Shown piece by piece: positions 33,125-40,493 of a DNA stretch of 45,039 nt. Made by a program: the position numbers and the translations under genes. Source of the DNA: a virus. How positions within the stretch are numbered: the stretch's first letter is position 1; each line of letters starts with the position of its first letter. The notes below the pieces were generated by a model, which was not told where the DNA came from, made no database searches, and was given only the letters and a program-made list of their open reading frames with translations. Where the stretch lies: the IMG/VR virus record IMGVR_UViG_3300047678_000811, positions 1 through 45,039 of that record. One strand, written 5' to 3'.

Positions 33125-33787
33125 ATGACTCCGGACATGACTTTCCGGACCCGTCTTGCCACAGCCCGCAAGGCCAAGCACCTCAGCCAAACCGCCTTAG
33201 CCGAGCGGGTTGGTGCCGCACAGAGCACCGTCGCCAGCTACGAGCGCGAGGGCAGCAACGAGCCGCCCCTCGCAATGATCGAGCGCTTGGCCAAAGAACT
33301 GGAGATCACCCCGGAATGGCTGGCTTTTGCCGTGGGCGAGGAAGCTGTAAGCAACAAGCTGGCGCTGGTCCCGGAGCTTGATATGCGCGTCACGGCCGGC
33401 CATGGCGGTCTGATCGAAGTCGCCAAGAATGACGGCGAAGCAGTCCTTCGGCGCTACGGCTTTCCAAAGGAAGACTTTCGCGGGCTGTTCGGTTCAAAGC
33501 CCGATGGCGTGGTCATAATTGAGGTGGTGGGCGATTCCATGGCCCCCACGCTGATCCCTGGCGAGCGTGTGATCGTGAATACGAACGACAGATCGGCCTC
33601 GCCGCCCGGGATTTTTGTGGTTTGGGACGGGCTCGGCCTGGTGCTGAAACGCGTGGAATTTGTGGCCCATTCAGACCCACCGCGCGTGCGGATCATGTCG
33701 GATAATTCCCGCTATGACGCCTACGAGCGGGAGTTGGGCGAGGCCCAGATACAGGGCCGGGTCATAGGATCGTTGCAGCGGCGATAG
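33125..33787 (+). CDS. LexA/CI-type prophage repressor (XRE + S24 peptidase)
   Basis: The 220-residue protein has an XRE HTH (LSQTALAERVGAAQSTVASYERE, about 20-42). The S24 domain has GDSMAPTL with nucleophile Ser138 and general base Lys175, the LexA-like 37-residue spacing. An Ala91-Gly92 pair in VTAGHG is a plausible self-cleavage site. It should hold the lysogenic state and be inactivated during SOS. ATG 33137 is an alternative start; neither has a strong ribosome site, so leaderless translation is possible. Confidence 0.9.
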   Translation: MTPDMTFRTRLATARKAKHLSQTALAERVGAAQSTVASYEREGSNEPPLAMIERLAKELEITPEWLAFAVGEEAVSNKLALVPELDMRVTAGHGGLIEVAKNDGEAVLRRYGFPKEDFRGLFGSKPDGVVIIEVVGDSMAPTLIPGERVIVNTNDRSASPPGIFVVWDGLGLVLKRVEFVAHSDPPRVRIMSDNSRYDAYERELGEAQIQGRVIGSLQRR

Positions 33788-33796
33788 GGGAATGTC

Positions 33797-34147
33797 ATGT
33801 GGTTACGCATTGGTGTTGCCGCGTGCTTTCTCGCTATCTCTGCACTAGGTGCCCACGCCCAATGGGCGGCTTCTCCTACAACAGTCGAAGGGCTCGCAGA
33901 CCGCTGTAGGGCCGAGTCGGACGTCAACGCGATGACATTGTGCGTCGCCTATATCGCCGGGATCGAAGGTACGTACCGACTGCTTAGGCAAAACCGCTGC
34001 CTGCCAACTTCTGTGGACACCGCCCGCATAAGGCTGGAATTCCTTGAAAGTATTAGGAATTTAAAGATGTCCGAGGTCGGGGCTGGTCCGGCCCTCATCG
34101 CGATCATCGCAACAATGGATGGCCTCTCGTCAAACTGCCTGAAATAA
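33797..34147 (+). CDS. Exported Rap1a/Tai-like protein
   Basis: The 116-residue protein has a signal peptide (MWLRIGVAACFLAISALGAHAQ, cleavage after AHA). The mature domain has four Cys and TLCVAYIAGIEGTYRLL followed by CLPTSVDTARI, the pattern of the Rap1a/Tai family. Named members neutralise type VI secretion amidase effectors in the periplasm. It starts 9 bp after the repressor stop with a GGGG site, so it is probably expressed in lysogeny. A role in superinfection exclusion or effector immunity is inference. Confidence 0.72.
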   Translation: MWLRIGVAACFLAISALGAHAQWAASPTTVEGLADRCRAESDVNAMTLCVAYIAGIEGTYRLLRQNRCLPTSVDTARIRLEFLESIRNLKMSEVGAGPALIAIIATMDGLSSNCLK

Positions 34148-34163
34148 TAATCGCGTATCGCGC

Positions 34164-34192
34164 TTGACAATATCACGTTACGCACTTATCAA
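34164..34192 (+). promoter_or_regulatory. Predicted rightward early promoter
   Basis: TTGACA (34164-34169), a 17-bp spacer and TATCAA (34187-34192) form a strong sigma70-type promoter about 30 bp before the first gene of the rightward operon. The sequence GCTTGACAATATC is identical to the core of the leftward promoter at 33085. No matching palindrome was noticed here, so control may differ from the leftward promoter. Confidence 0.72.
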
Positions 34193-34222
34193 TCCGCCAT
34201 CGAAACCCAACGAGGGCAGGAC

Positions 34223-34471
34223 ATGGCGGAAGGGAAATTGGCCGAGATTGCGAGCCGGGAGGGCACCGAAGCCGACGCCCGCGCCCGCCGCGCGCTGATC
34301 CTGAACAAGGAAAAGGCTTGGTCGGCATACTGGAATAGCGCCCTGCCGTCGTCGGCCATGTCGGACGAGGAACGGGTCGACACCGCCCTGCGCCGCGAGG
34401 AATTGCTGGCAGGGTACAACGCCGCCTGTGAGGCCGTTCGGGCCTTTGATGCCCACAAGGCGGCAGCATGA
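34223..34471 (+). CDS. Small early hypothetical protein
   Basis: The 82-residue helical, acidic-basic mixed protein (MAEGKLAEIASREGTEADAR) has no recognised domain. It is the first gene after the rightward promoter, with a GAGGGCAGG ribosome site, and ends in an ATGA overlap with the Lar-like gene. The pattern suits a small coiled early protein. Confidence 0.6.
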   Translation: MAEGKLAEIASREGTEADARARRALILNKEKAWSAYWNSALPSSAMSDEERVDTALRREELLAGYNAACEAVRAFDAHKAAA

Positions 34472-34683
34472 CCCGCCCAGCGAATTGCCCGTTCTGCGGC
34501 CACGAAGCCAAGACGACGATCCTCAACTTCGCATCGAAGCTCGCCCGCTACGCCGTCACCTGCACCAATGACGAATGCCCTGTTGAGGCGCAGGCGACCG
34601 CCGGGACTATCCCCGAAGCGGTTGCGCTGTGGAATACCCGGCCTGCGTCGGTAGGCGTCGGCGTGCACCGGGAGGCGGCGTGA
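34468..34683 (+). CDS. Lar-like zinc-finger protein
   Basis: The 71-residue protein has CPFCG (about 8-12), CTNDEC (about 32-37) and TIPEAVALWNTRP (about 47-59). This is the CPFCG...C..C...A...WN.R signature of the Lar restriction-alleviation family. Lar of prophage Rac modulates type I restriction; the phage homologue may protect incoming DNA. Its stop overlaps the ATPase GTG start. Confidence 0.72.
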   Translation: MTRPANCPFCGHEAKTTILNFASKLARYAVTCTNDECPVEAQATAGTIPEAVALWNTRPASVGVGVHREAA

Positions 34684-36356
34684 CCTTTCCTATTCCGACC
34701 ACCGCCCTGGACGACCGGCTGGCCATTCTCGGCACGGCAGGCAGCGGCAAAACTTATCTGACCACGACCGCTATTGAGCGGCTGCTGCAATCTGGCCAGC
34801 GCGCGGTATGCGTGGACCCGCTAGGCGTGATGTGGGGGCTTCGCCTCAAGGCTGATGGCAAAACGTCTTCCGGCTTCAATTTGCCGATATTCGGTGGGCG
34901 ACATGGCGATCTGCCGCTGACCGAACATGCCGGTGCGCTGATCGGTGAGACTGTGGCGACAATGCGGGAAAGCTGCATCGTGGACCTGTCAGAACTGCCC
35001 ACCAAGGCGGCGGAGCGTCGCTTTATGACCGCGTTCCTTGAGGCGATCTATCGGCACACCGACCCGACCAAGGTCGATCCGTTCCACCTGATTATTGATG
35101 AAGCCGACCGCTTTGCACCGCAGAAGCCGCCAGCCGGTGACGAAACCATGCTGAACCGCATGGAGGAAATCGTCCGACGCGGCCGCGTGAAGGGCTTCAT
35201 TCCGTGGCTAATCACCCAGCGCCCGGCTGTCCTGAACAAAAATGTCCTATCACAAGCTGACGGGCTGGTGCTGCTCAAGCTGACATCCTCGCAGGACCGC
35301 GATCAAGTCGGCGCGTGGATCGAAGGGCAAGCCGACCGCGCACAGGGCAAGGCGATCCTCGGTTCGCTCCCGGCGATGCAGCGCGGTCAGGGTGTCGTTT
35401 GGATACCGGGGCGCGGTATCCTCGAAACTGTTCAGTTTCCCCGCAAATCCACCTTTGACAGCAGCAGTGCGCCGAAGCGAGGCGAAAAGCGCAGCGCCAC
35501 CGCGCTCAAGCCGCTGGACCTCGGCGCGCTCAAGGAACGGCTGGCAACGGTCGAAACTGAAACCAAGGCCAACGACCCCAAGGCATTAAAGGCCGAGATT
35601 GCCTCGCTGCGGAAGCAGATGGCCGACGCGGTCAAGCAGAAGGTGGTGGCCGACCCCGCGGCTTTGGCCAACGCGGAACAGCGCGGATACAACAATGGCT
35701 GCGCCGTTGGCTTCGCAGATGGCTATGTAAAAGGCCGCGATGAGGCGTTCGAAGTTGTTCGCGACGCCGCCACAAGGATCGGTAAGCTGGAATCGCCGGT
35801 CAAGCCGCGCTTTCCACATCCCCCCCCCCCAGCGCCTGTAGCTCAGAGGATAGAGCGCCGGGTTCCGAACCCGAAGGTCGCAGGTTCGAGTCCTGCCGGG
35901 CGCGCCACCCTTCCACCGGGCGAGCGCGCCGTTTTGATCGCCGCCGCACAGTTCGATGGCGTCGAACGGGAACAGCTTACGGTCCTGACGGGGTATAAGC
36001 GCTCGTCCCGCGACGCATATATCCAGCGCCTCAAGGAAAGGGGATTTGTTAGCGTATCTGGCGCAACGGTTTCGATCACGCCAGAAGGCGAGGCCGCGCT
36101 GCCGGACGATTACGAGCCGTTGCCGACCGGCGCTGATCTGCGCGCTTATTGGCTGGGACGGCTTCCAGAGGGCGAGCGGCGCATCCTTGAAGTTCTAATC
36201 GACGCCTATCCCGACAGCATAGACCGCGCCTCATTGGACACCGCCACCGGATATAAGCGGTCCAGCCGCGACGCATACCTGCAACGGATGAAGGCGAAAC
36301 GCCTTTGGGAAGCGGACGGTTCACTTGTCCGCGCTGGCAAGGAGCTTTTCGCATGA
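34680..36356 (+). CDS. HerA/DUF87-like ATPase with a tRNA gene embedded in its linker
   Basis: The 558-residue protein starts at GTG 34680 (GTGA overlap, GGGAGG site). The N-terminal ATPase has Walker A GTAGSGKT (18-25) and Walker B LIIDEAD (137-143). A helical, Lys/Ala-rich linker ends in a proline run. Residues about 385-410 are encoded by a tRNA-Arg gene. The C-terminal part carries two copies of TGYKRSSRDAY (from about 437 and 523), a winged-helix-like tandem. It precedes the exonuclease and RecT genes, so a DNA-translocation role in recombination is plausible. A poly-C run at 35820-35830 could cause slippage. Confidence 0.8.
   Translation: MTFPIPTTALDDRLAILGTAGSGKTYLTTTAIERLLQSGQRAVCVDPLGVMWGLRLKADGKTSSGFNLPIFGGRHGDLPLTEHAGALIGETVATMRESCIVDLSELPTKAAERRFMTAFLEAIYRHTDPTKVDPFHLIIDEADRFAPQKPPAGDETMLNRMEEIVRRGRVKGFIPWLITQRPAVLNKNVLSQADGLVLLKLTSSQDRDQVGAWIEGQADRAQGKAILGSLPAMQRGQGVVWIPGRGILETVQFPRKSTFDSSSAPKRGEKRSATALKPLDLGALKERLATVETETKANDPKALKAEIASLRKQMADAVKQKVVADPAALANAEQRGYNNGCAVGFADGYVKGRDEAFEVVRDAATRIGKLESPVKPRFPHPPPPAPVAQRIERRVPNPKVAGSSPAGRATLPPGERAVLIAAAQFDGVEREQLTVLTGYKRSSRDAYIQRLKERGFVSVSGATVSITPEGEAALPDDYEPLPTGADLRAYWLGRLPEGERRILEVLIDAYPDSIDRASLDTATGYKRSSRDAYLQRMKAKRLWEADGSLVRAGKELFA
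35820..35830. repeat. Poly-C tract (11 bases)
   Basis: Eleven consecutive C bases lie immediately before the embedded tRNA, encoding a proline run. Loss of one C would bring the TAG at 35839 into frame near the tRNA 5' end; gain of one would use another frame. It is a candidate slippage or phase-variation site, or a place where sequencing could have miscounted. Confidence 0.8.
35832..35907 (+). tRNA. tRNA-Arg (anticodon CCG), inside an ORF
   Basis: A full 76-nt cloverleaf can be drawn: acceptor GCGCCTG/CGGGCGC (one G-T pair), D stem GCTC/GAGC, anticodon loop TTCCGAA (CCG), T stem GCAGG/CCTGC with TTCGAGT loop, discriminator G and encoded CCA. The anticodon stem has one C-A mismatch at its outer pair. 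It is in frame with the ATPase gene, encoding the VAQRIERR...VAGSSPAGR type of peptide known from tRNA read-through. No promoter of its own was identified. Confidence 0.88.
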
Positions 36357-36502
36357 CCACCCGCTACCGCCCACGCCTGCTTGGCGACCGCGCGATGATG
36401 GTGCTGGAAGGTGCTGGCCTGCTCGCCATCGTGGTCGCCTTCTATTGCTTCGCAGAACCCCTCGGTCGGCTGGTCTGCGCTCTGTTCGGAGAGGCGCCGT
36501 AA
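36353..36502 (+). CDS. Small membrane protein
   Basis: The 49-residue protein starts MTTRYRPRLLGDRAMM in an ATGA overlap with the ATPase and ends in a TAATG overlap with the exonuclease. A basic start and one membrane segment (GAGLLAIVVAFYCFAEPLG) are visible. Function unknown. Confidence 0.6.
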   Translation: MTTRYRPRLLGDRAMMVLEGAGLLAIVVAFYCFAEPLGRLVCALFGEAP

Positions 36503-37425
36503 TGCCCGATCCGACCCGCGCCACCATATCCGCCACGGAAGCGAGCGCGCTGTTCGACGTGTCGCCGTACCTGACGCGCTGGATGTTGTGGCGGCGGTTC
36601 GCCAAGGGCGAGGAAGCGTTCAAGCCCACCGATGGCCGTATGGACTGGGGCAAGAAGCTGGAGCCGCTGGTGCTGGCGCAGGCTGCTGACGACCTGAAGC
36701 TTGAGGTCCGACCCAATGTCGGCCCCGATGGCGGCCAGACATACATCCGCCGCGGCATGTTTGGCTGCACCCGCGACGCCGACGTGATCTGCCCGGAGCG
36801 CGGCCCCGGCGCGTGCGAGACGAAGTGCGTCTTCGATTACCGGACATGGATGCAGGAATGGGACGGCGGCAACAAAGTCCCGCGCCAGCATGAAATCCAA
36901 GTGCAGGTCCAGATGTACGTCGGTGACGGCGTGACGCCCTACAAGTGGGGCGTGTTCGGCGTCTGGATTGCTGGCGAGGTGTTCTATTACGAGCGCAAGC
37001 CGATCCCGAGCTTTTGGGATGCTCTGGACGCCGAGGCCGCCCGGTTCTTTGCCGACGTGAAGGCCGACAACGAACCCGAACCGTTCGGCATCCCAGTCGA
37101 ATATCCGCTGCTGGACATCGCCTTTCCTATCGACCCGCAGAAGGTCACGGACTGGCGCGACGAACCGGACGCGGAAGCGATGGCCGAATCCGTGCGCATG
37201 TTCGAATACCACCGCGAGCAGCGCCTTGCGCATACGAAGGGCGAGGACGCGCTGAAGGCGAAGTTCCGCAAGACCTTCCTCGACAGCGGCAAAGTCCTAT
37301 TGCCCCACGGCATCAACCTTACCCTGAAGCAGAACAAGACCGGCGTCGGCGTCAAAACCTACATCCCCGCCGATCTGGACCAGGGCAGCGTCAAACCATT
37401 CCAAGGGGGCGAACTCGGTGCCTAA
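36502..37425 (+). CDS. YqaJ/lambda-exonuclease-like recombinase nuclease
   Basis: The 307-residue protein has TATEASALF-type start (ATISATEASALFDVSPYLT), WGKKLEPLVLAQAAD, GCTRDADVIC and ETKCVFDY. The D-x(n)-E-x-K motif of PD-(D/E)XK nucleases is visible in DADVIC...ETK. It makes 3' single strands for the neighbouring RecT. The order exonuclease-RecT is the standard phage recombination pair. Confidence 0.82.
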   Translation: MPDPTRATISATEASALFDVSPYLTRWMLWRRFAKGEEAFKPTDGRMDWGKKLEPLVLAQAADDLKLEVRPNVGPDGGQTYIRRGMFGCTRDADVICPERGPGACETKCVFDYRTWMQEWDGGNKVPRQHEIQVQVQMYVGDGVTPYKWGVFGVWIAGEVFYYERKPIPSFWDALDAEAARFFADVKADNEPEPFGIPVEYPLLDIAFPIDPQKVTDWRDEPDAEAMAESVRMFEYHREQRLAHTKGEDALKAKFRKTFLDSGKVLLPHGINLTLKQNKTGVGVKTYIPADLDQGSVKPFQGGELGA

Positions 37426-38380
37426 CGATCTGATCGTGCTGGAACAGCAGCTTGCCCCCCTCGCCCCGCATTTCGAACAGGCGCTCGCTGGCGTCATGCC
37501 GGTGGACCGGCTTATCCGCACGGCCATCATCTCGGTTGAGCGGAACCCATATCTGCTGGAATGCGACCGGCAGAGCTTCTTTAACACCATCATGTCCGCG
37601 GGCGTGCTGGGGCTGGAGATGGATGGCGTGACCGGCCAATGTTTCCCGGTGCCGTTCAAGAAGCGGGTCCAGCTTGTCATCGGCTACAAGGGTTACAACA
37701 CGCTGGGTGCGCGGGCCGGGCTGACGATTACCGGCGAAGTCGTGCGCGAGGGAGATGATTTCGATTACCAGCTCGGGACTGGGGCTTTCGTCAAGCACAA
37801 GCCGAAGCTGGGCAACAAGGGCCGCATCATCGGTGCATGGGCGCAGGCCGGTGCGCTTGGCCGGCCGCCGGTCATCTCCGTGCTGGGCATCGATGAACTG
37901 CTGGAGATCAAGCGCAAGTCGCCCGGCGCGGCGAAGTCCGACAGCCCATGGAACAATGAGGCCATCGGCTTCCCCGCCATGTGCAGCAAGTCGGCCAAGC
38001 GCCGCCTTTGCCGGTCCACACCGCTCAATGTCATGCAGCTTGCCGCCCGGATGGAAGAAGCGTTCGAGGAGCAGGGCAAGCAGGCATTCATCAAGCCGGA
38101 CGGACAGTTGGTTATCGAAGGCGAGGAAAGCCCCATCGCAACAGTTCACCACGACAACCATACGCCAGAAGCCGCCATGCTGACCGCGCCGCGCGCCGCG
38201 CACGACCCGCTCGCCGCCATCAAGGCGGACGGCCTCATCGCCGCCAAGGAAGGCATGCAAAGCCTGCAAATCTGGTTCCGCGATCTGCCGAAGCACATGC
38301 AGGCCCAGATCAAGCCCTATCTGGATTCCGACCTGAAGCCTGCCGCTGACAAGGCCGACATGGAGGCGATGCAGGCATGA
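37418..38380 (+). CDS. recT: RecT-family single-strand annealing protein
   Basis: The 320-residue protein starts at GTG 37418, overlapping the exonuclease end by 8 bp, with an AAGGGGG site. The RecT core is recognisable: FNTIMSAGVLGLEMDG, CFPVPFKKRVQLVIGYKGYNTL and PWNNEAIGFPAMCSKSAKRRL. It anneals complementary strands during phage recombination. The C-terminal 70 residues are low in conservation and rich in Ala, His and Asp. Confidence 0.92.
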   Translation: MPNDLIVLEQQLAPLAPHFEQALAGVMPVDRLIRTAIISVERNPYLLECDRQSFFNTIMSAGVLGLEMDGVTGQCFPVPFKKRVQLVIGYKGYNTLGARAGLTITGEVVREGDDFDYQLGTGAFVKHKPKLGNKGRIIGAWAQAGALGRPPVISVLGIDELLEIKRKSPGAAKSDSPWNNEAIGFPAMCSKSAKRRLCRSTPLNVMQLAARMEEAFEEQGKQAFIKPDGQLVIEGEESPIATVHHDNHTPEAAMLTAPRAAHDPLAAIKADGLIAAKEGMQSLQIWFRDLPKHMQAQIKPYLDSDLKPAADKADMEAMQA

Positions 38381-38763
38381 GACGCGCCGAATTCGACAAA
38401 CCGACGAAGCGTGCCGCCCTGAAGCGCTCCGGTGGCCAGTGCGAGGCTGGAACGGTTGCGCCGGCAGAGTGGTACGGCCTTGATGCTGGCACCCGCTGCT
38501 ATGCCCTGCTCTCTTACGGAGTCGAGTTCGACCATATCGACCTTGATGCGAACAGCAGGGACAACAGCCTGGGGAATTGTGCTGCGGTCTGCAAGCGCTG
38601 CCATTCGTTCAAGACCCGCAACCGCGACATTCCCCTCGCAGCCAAGACCGTCCGCCAGCGTGACAAGCACGCCGGGATCAAGACCGGAAGCACCCGCGCC
38701 CTCCCCGGCACCCGCGCCTCAGGCATACGCAAGAGAATGAATGGGACTGTGGAGAGATGGTGA
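38377..38763 (+). CDS. HNH endonuclease
   Basis: The 128-residue protein has FDHIDLDANSRDN (about 49-61) followed by NCAAVCKRCHSFKT, the HNH core with zinc-binding Cys residues, and an upstream RSGGQCE. ATGA overlap with recT. In this position HNH proteins may assist DNA processing. Confidence 0.8.
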   Translation: MRRAEFDKPTKRAALKRSGGQCEAGTVAPAEWYGLDAGTRCYALLSYGVEFDHIDLDANSRDNSLGNCAAVCKRCHSFKTRNRDIPLAAKTVRQRDKHAGIKTGSTRALPGTRASGIRKRMNGTVERW

Positions 38764-38764
38764 T

Positions 38765-38998
38765 ATGAGCGAATGGCTGCCGATTGAAACCGCGCCGAAG
38801 GATGGGAGTGCCGTGCTGGGCTACTTTCCCGGTTATGATGGCGTCAGCTTCGCGCGCCGTGACGTAATTGCAATGTACTGGAGCGGTTGGGGCGGCGGCA
38901 TCTGGGATTGCGCGTCAAGCGGCCATCACATTCATCAGTCGCCCACCCACTGGATGCCCCTTCCCTCTCCACCCGACAGTAAGGAGAAGGTGACGTGA
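38765..38998 (+). CDS. DUF551-like protein, copy A
   Basis: The 77-residue protein begins SEWLPIETAPKDGSAVLGYF after Met and contains HWMPLPSPP, the DUF551 pattern (WxPIETAPKDG...W.PLP.PP). It is followed by a second, diverged copy in a GTGA overlap. Function of the family is unknown. Confidence 0.75.
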   Translation: MSEWLPIETAPKDGSAVLGYFPGYDGVSFARRDVIAMYWSGWGGGIWDCASSGHHIHQSPTHWMPLPSPPDSKEKVT

Positions 38999-39207
38999 GC
39001 GACTGGCAGCCGATTGAGACAGCGCCGAAGTCAGAACCATACTGGGATGCCCCGCGCGTTCTGGTGTTCGGGAAGTGCGGAATACAGATGGGTCGCGTCA
39101 TCCATTTTCCTGACGGCTCGGTCGAGGGCCGCGCCGAAGGCTTTCATGGCGAATGGGAAATCACGATGTGGCAGCCCCTTCCCTCCCCACCCACCAGCAC
39201 GGAGTAA
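38995..39207 (+). CDS. DUF551-like protein, copy B
   Basis: The 70-residue protein starts at GTG 38995 with SDWQPIETAPKSEPYWDAPRV and ends MWQPLPSPPTSTE. It shares the WxPIETAPK start and PLPSPP end with copy A, which points to a tandem duplication with later divergence of the middle. Confidence 0.75.
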   Translation: MSDWQPIETAPKSEPYWDAPRVLVFGKCGIQMGRVIHFPDGSVEGRAEGFHGEWEITMWQPLPSPPTSTE

Positions 39208-39211
39208 GGGG

Positions 39212-39865
39212 ATGGCGCGTTCTAAAAAGGTCGCTGGAACAATTTCGATTAAGTCGAAAGACCGAGGCCAGGGAAACGGCAACATTTCGGAAACATTCGT
39301 CTTTCCACCCCAGACCATGGGCTATGCGCGGGTCAGTACGTCCGAACAAAGTCTGGATATGCAAATCACTGCCCTAAAGGCTGCGGGCGTTCCTGACGAG
39401 CCTTACCGCCTGTTCCGGGAGAAGGTATCGGCTGCCGGACATCGGCCACAGCTTTCCCTGCTGATGAAGATGCTGCGGAAGGGAGACACCCTATACGTCT
39501 ATTCCTTCAGCCGTCTGAGCCGCGAACTGAAAAAGCTGCTGATCCTCATGGATGAATTGAGGGCCAAAGGCGTCACTATTCGCAGCACTTCAGAGCCTCA
39601 TATCGACCCGCACACGACCAGTGGCCGCCTTGTCCTGAGCATGACAGGCGCGATTGACGAGAACGAACGCCGCCGCCTGCGGGAGCGCACGACTGATGGC
39701 ATGACCGAGCGTAAGCGCCAGGGCGTGAGTATGGGGCGGCCGAGACTGGTCACACCAGAGGTGGCCGCACAGATGCAGAAGCTGCGCAACAAGCGCATTT
39801 CTGTTTCTGCAATCGCAAGCCAGTTCAAGGTCAAGCCATCAACCGTCTATGCGAATACTCGTTAA
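39212..39865 (+). CDS. Serine recombinase (resolvase/invertase family)
   Basis: The 217-residue protein has the catalytic YARVSTSEQSLDMQ with Ser42, then SRLSRELKKLLILMDEL, TSGRLVLSMTGAIDENERRRLRER and a C-terminal HTH (VSAIASQFKVKPSTVYANTR). This is the small resolvase/invertase type. The first 35 residues are a basic, unusual extension; Met36 is an alternative start. The phage also has a tyrosine integrase, so inversion, resolution of multimers or use as a second integration route are all possible. Confidence 0.87.
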   Translation: MARSKKVAGTISIKSKDRGQGNGNISETFVFPPQTMGYARVSTSEQSLDMQITALKAAGVPDEPYRLFREKVSAAGHRPQLSLLMKMLRKGDTLYVYSFSRLSRELKKLLILMDELRAKGVTIRSTSEPHIDPHTTSGRLVLSMTGAIDENERRRLRERTTDGMTERKRQGVSMGRPRLVTPEVAAQMQKLRNKRISVSAIASQFKVKPSTVYANTR

Positions 39866-39879
39866 AAGGAGCGCATTCA

Positions 39880-40422
39880 ATGACCGATCTGCTTGCAAGG
39901 GCGCGCGCAATTGTCGATGACCGGCGATACTCTTTAGAGACGCGGGAGGAAATTGGCAGATCGCGCGATGAGTATGTCGCCATCCTAGACACTTTGACGA
40001 AGGCTCGCGCAGCACTGAAGGTTGCGGAGAACGACGCCGACTTCTGCGCTAGAGAGTTCGAGAAAGAACTCCAGCGCGCCGCCGCAGAAATACCAGTTGA
40101 TCGGACAGCGCGGACTTTGGCGGACGGTTCCCCGGTTACGGAAGATCATCGCGAGTTGAAACCAAACGGTCAGCAGAAAGATTATGTCGTGCTGTCCGAA
40201 TCCGAGCGCGCCAAGGGTTTCGTCCGCCCAGTGCGCCGATCCTATGTCCACCAGAAGTGCGGTGGAACCACCACTATGAGTCAGTCCATTGCGGAAACCT
40301 ACGCCCGCGACCCGTACTTCTATAGCGGCACGTTCTGCGTCGACTGTCGCGGTCATTTCCCTGTCGGCGAAGATGGCGAGTTCACCTGGCTGGACAACCC
40401 CGATCAGAAGGTGGGCACATGA
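39880..40422 (+). CDS. Phage protein with coiled N-terminus and zinc-ribbon C-terminus
   Basis: The 180-residue protein has a long helical region (about 20-75, KARAALKVAENDADFCAREFEKEL). The C-terminal part contains CGGTTTMSQSIAETYARDP and CVDCRGHFPVGEDGEFTW. The Cys residues may bind zinc. The sequence resembles small phage proteins of unknown role. It ends in an ATGA overlap. Confidence 0.65.
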   Translation: MTDLLARARAIVDDRRYSLETREEIGRSRDEYVAILDTLTKARAALKVAENDADFCAREFEKELQRAAAEIPVDRTARTLADGSPVTEDHRELKPNGQQKDYVVLSESERAKGFVRPVRRSYVHQKCGGTTTMSQSIAETYARDPYFYSGTFCVDCRGHFPVGEDGEFTWLDNPDQKVGT

Positions 40423-40493
40423 AGATCAAGCGCCAAGAGCCGAAGGCTGCGCGATCTGGTGACCGGCAACAGTCCGCCGCCGCGCGCCGTTGA
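40419..40493 (+). CDS. Possible 24-residue basic peptide
   Basis: The ORF starts in an ATGA overlap with the preceding gene and ends in a TTGA overlap with the next possible start. The peptide is mostly Arg, Lys, Gln and Ala. It may be a translation bridge rather than a functional product. Confidence 0.35.
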   Translation: MKIKRQEPKAARSGDRQQSAAARR

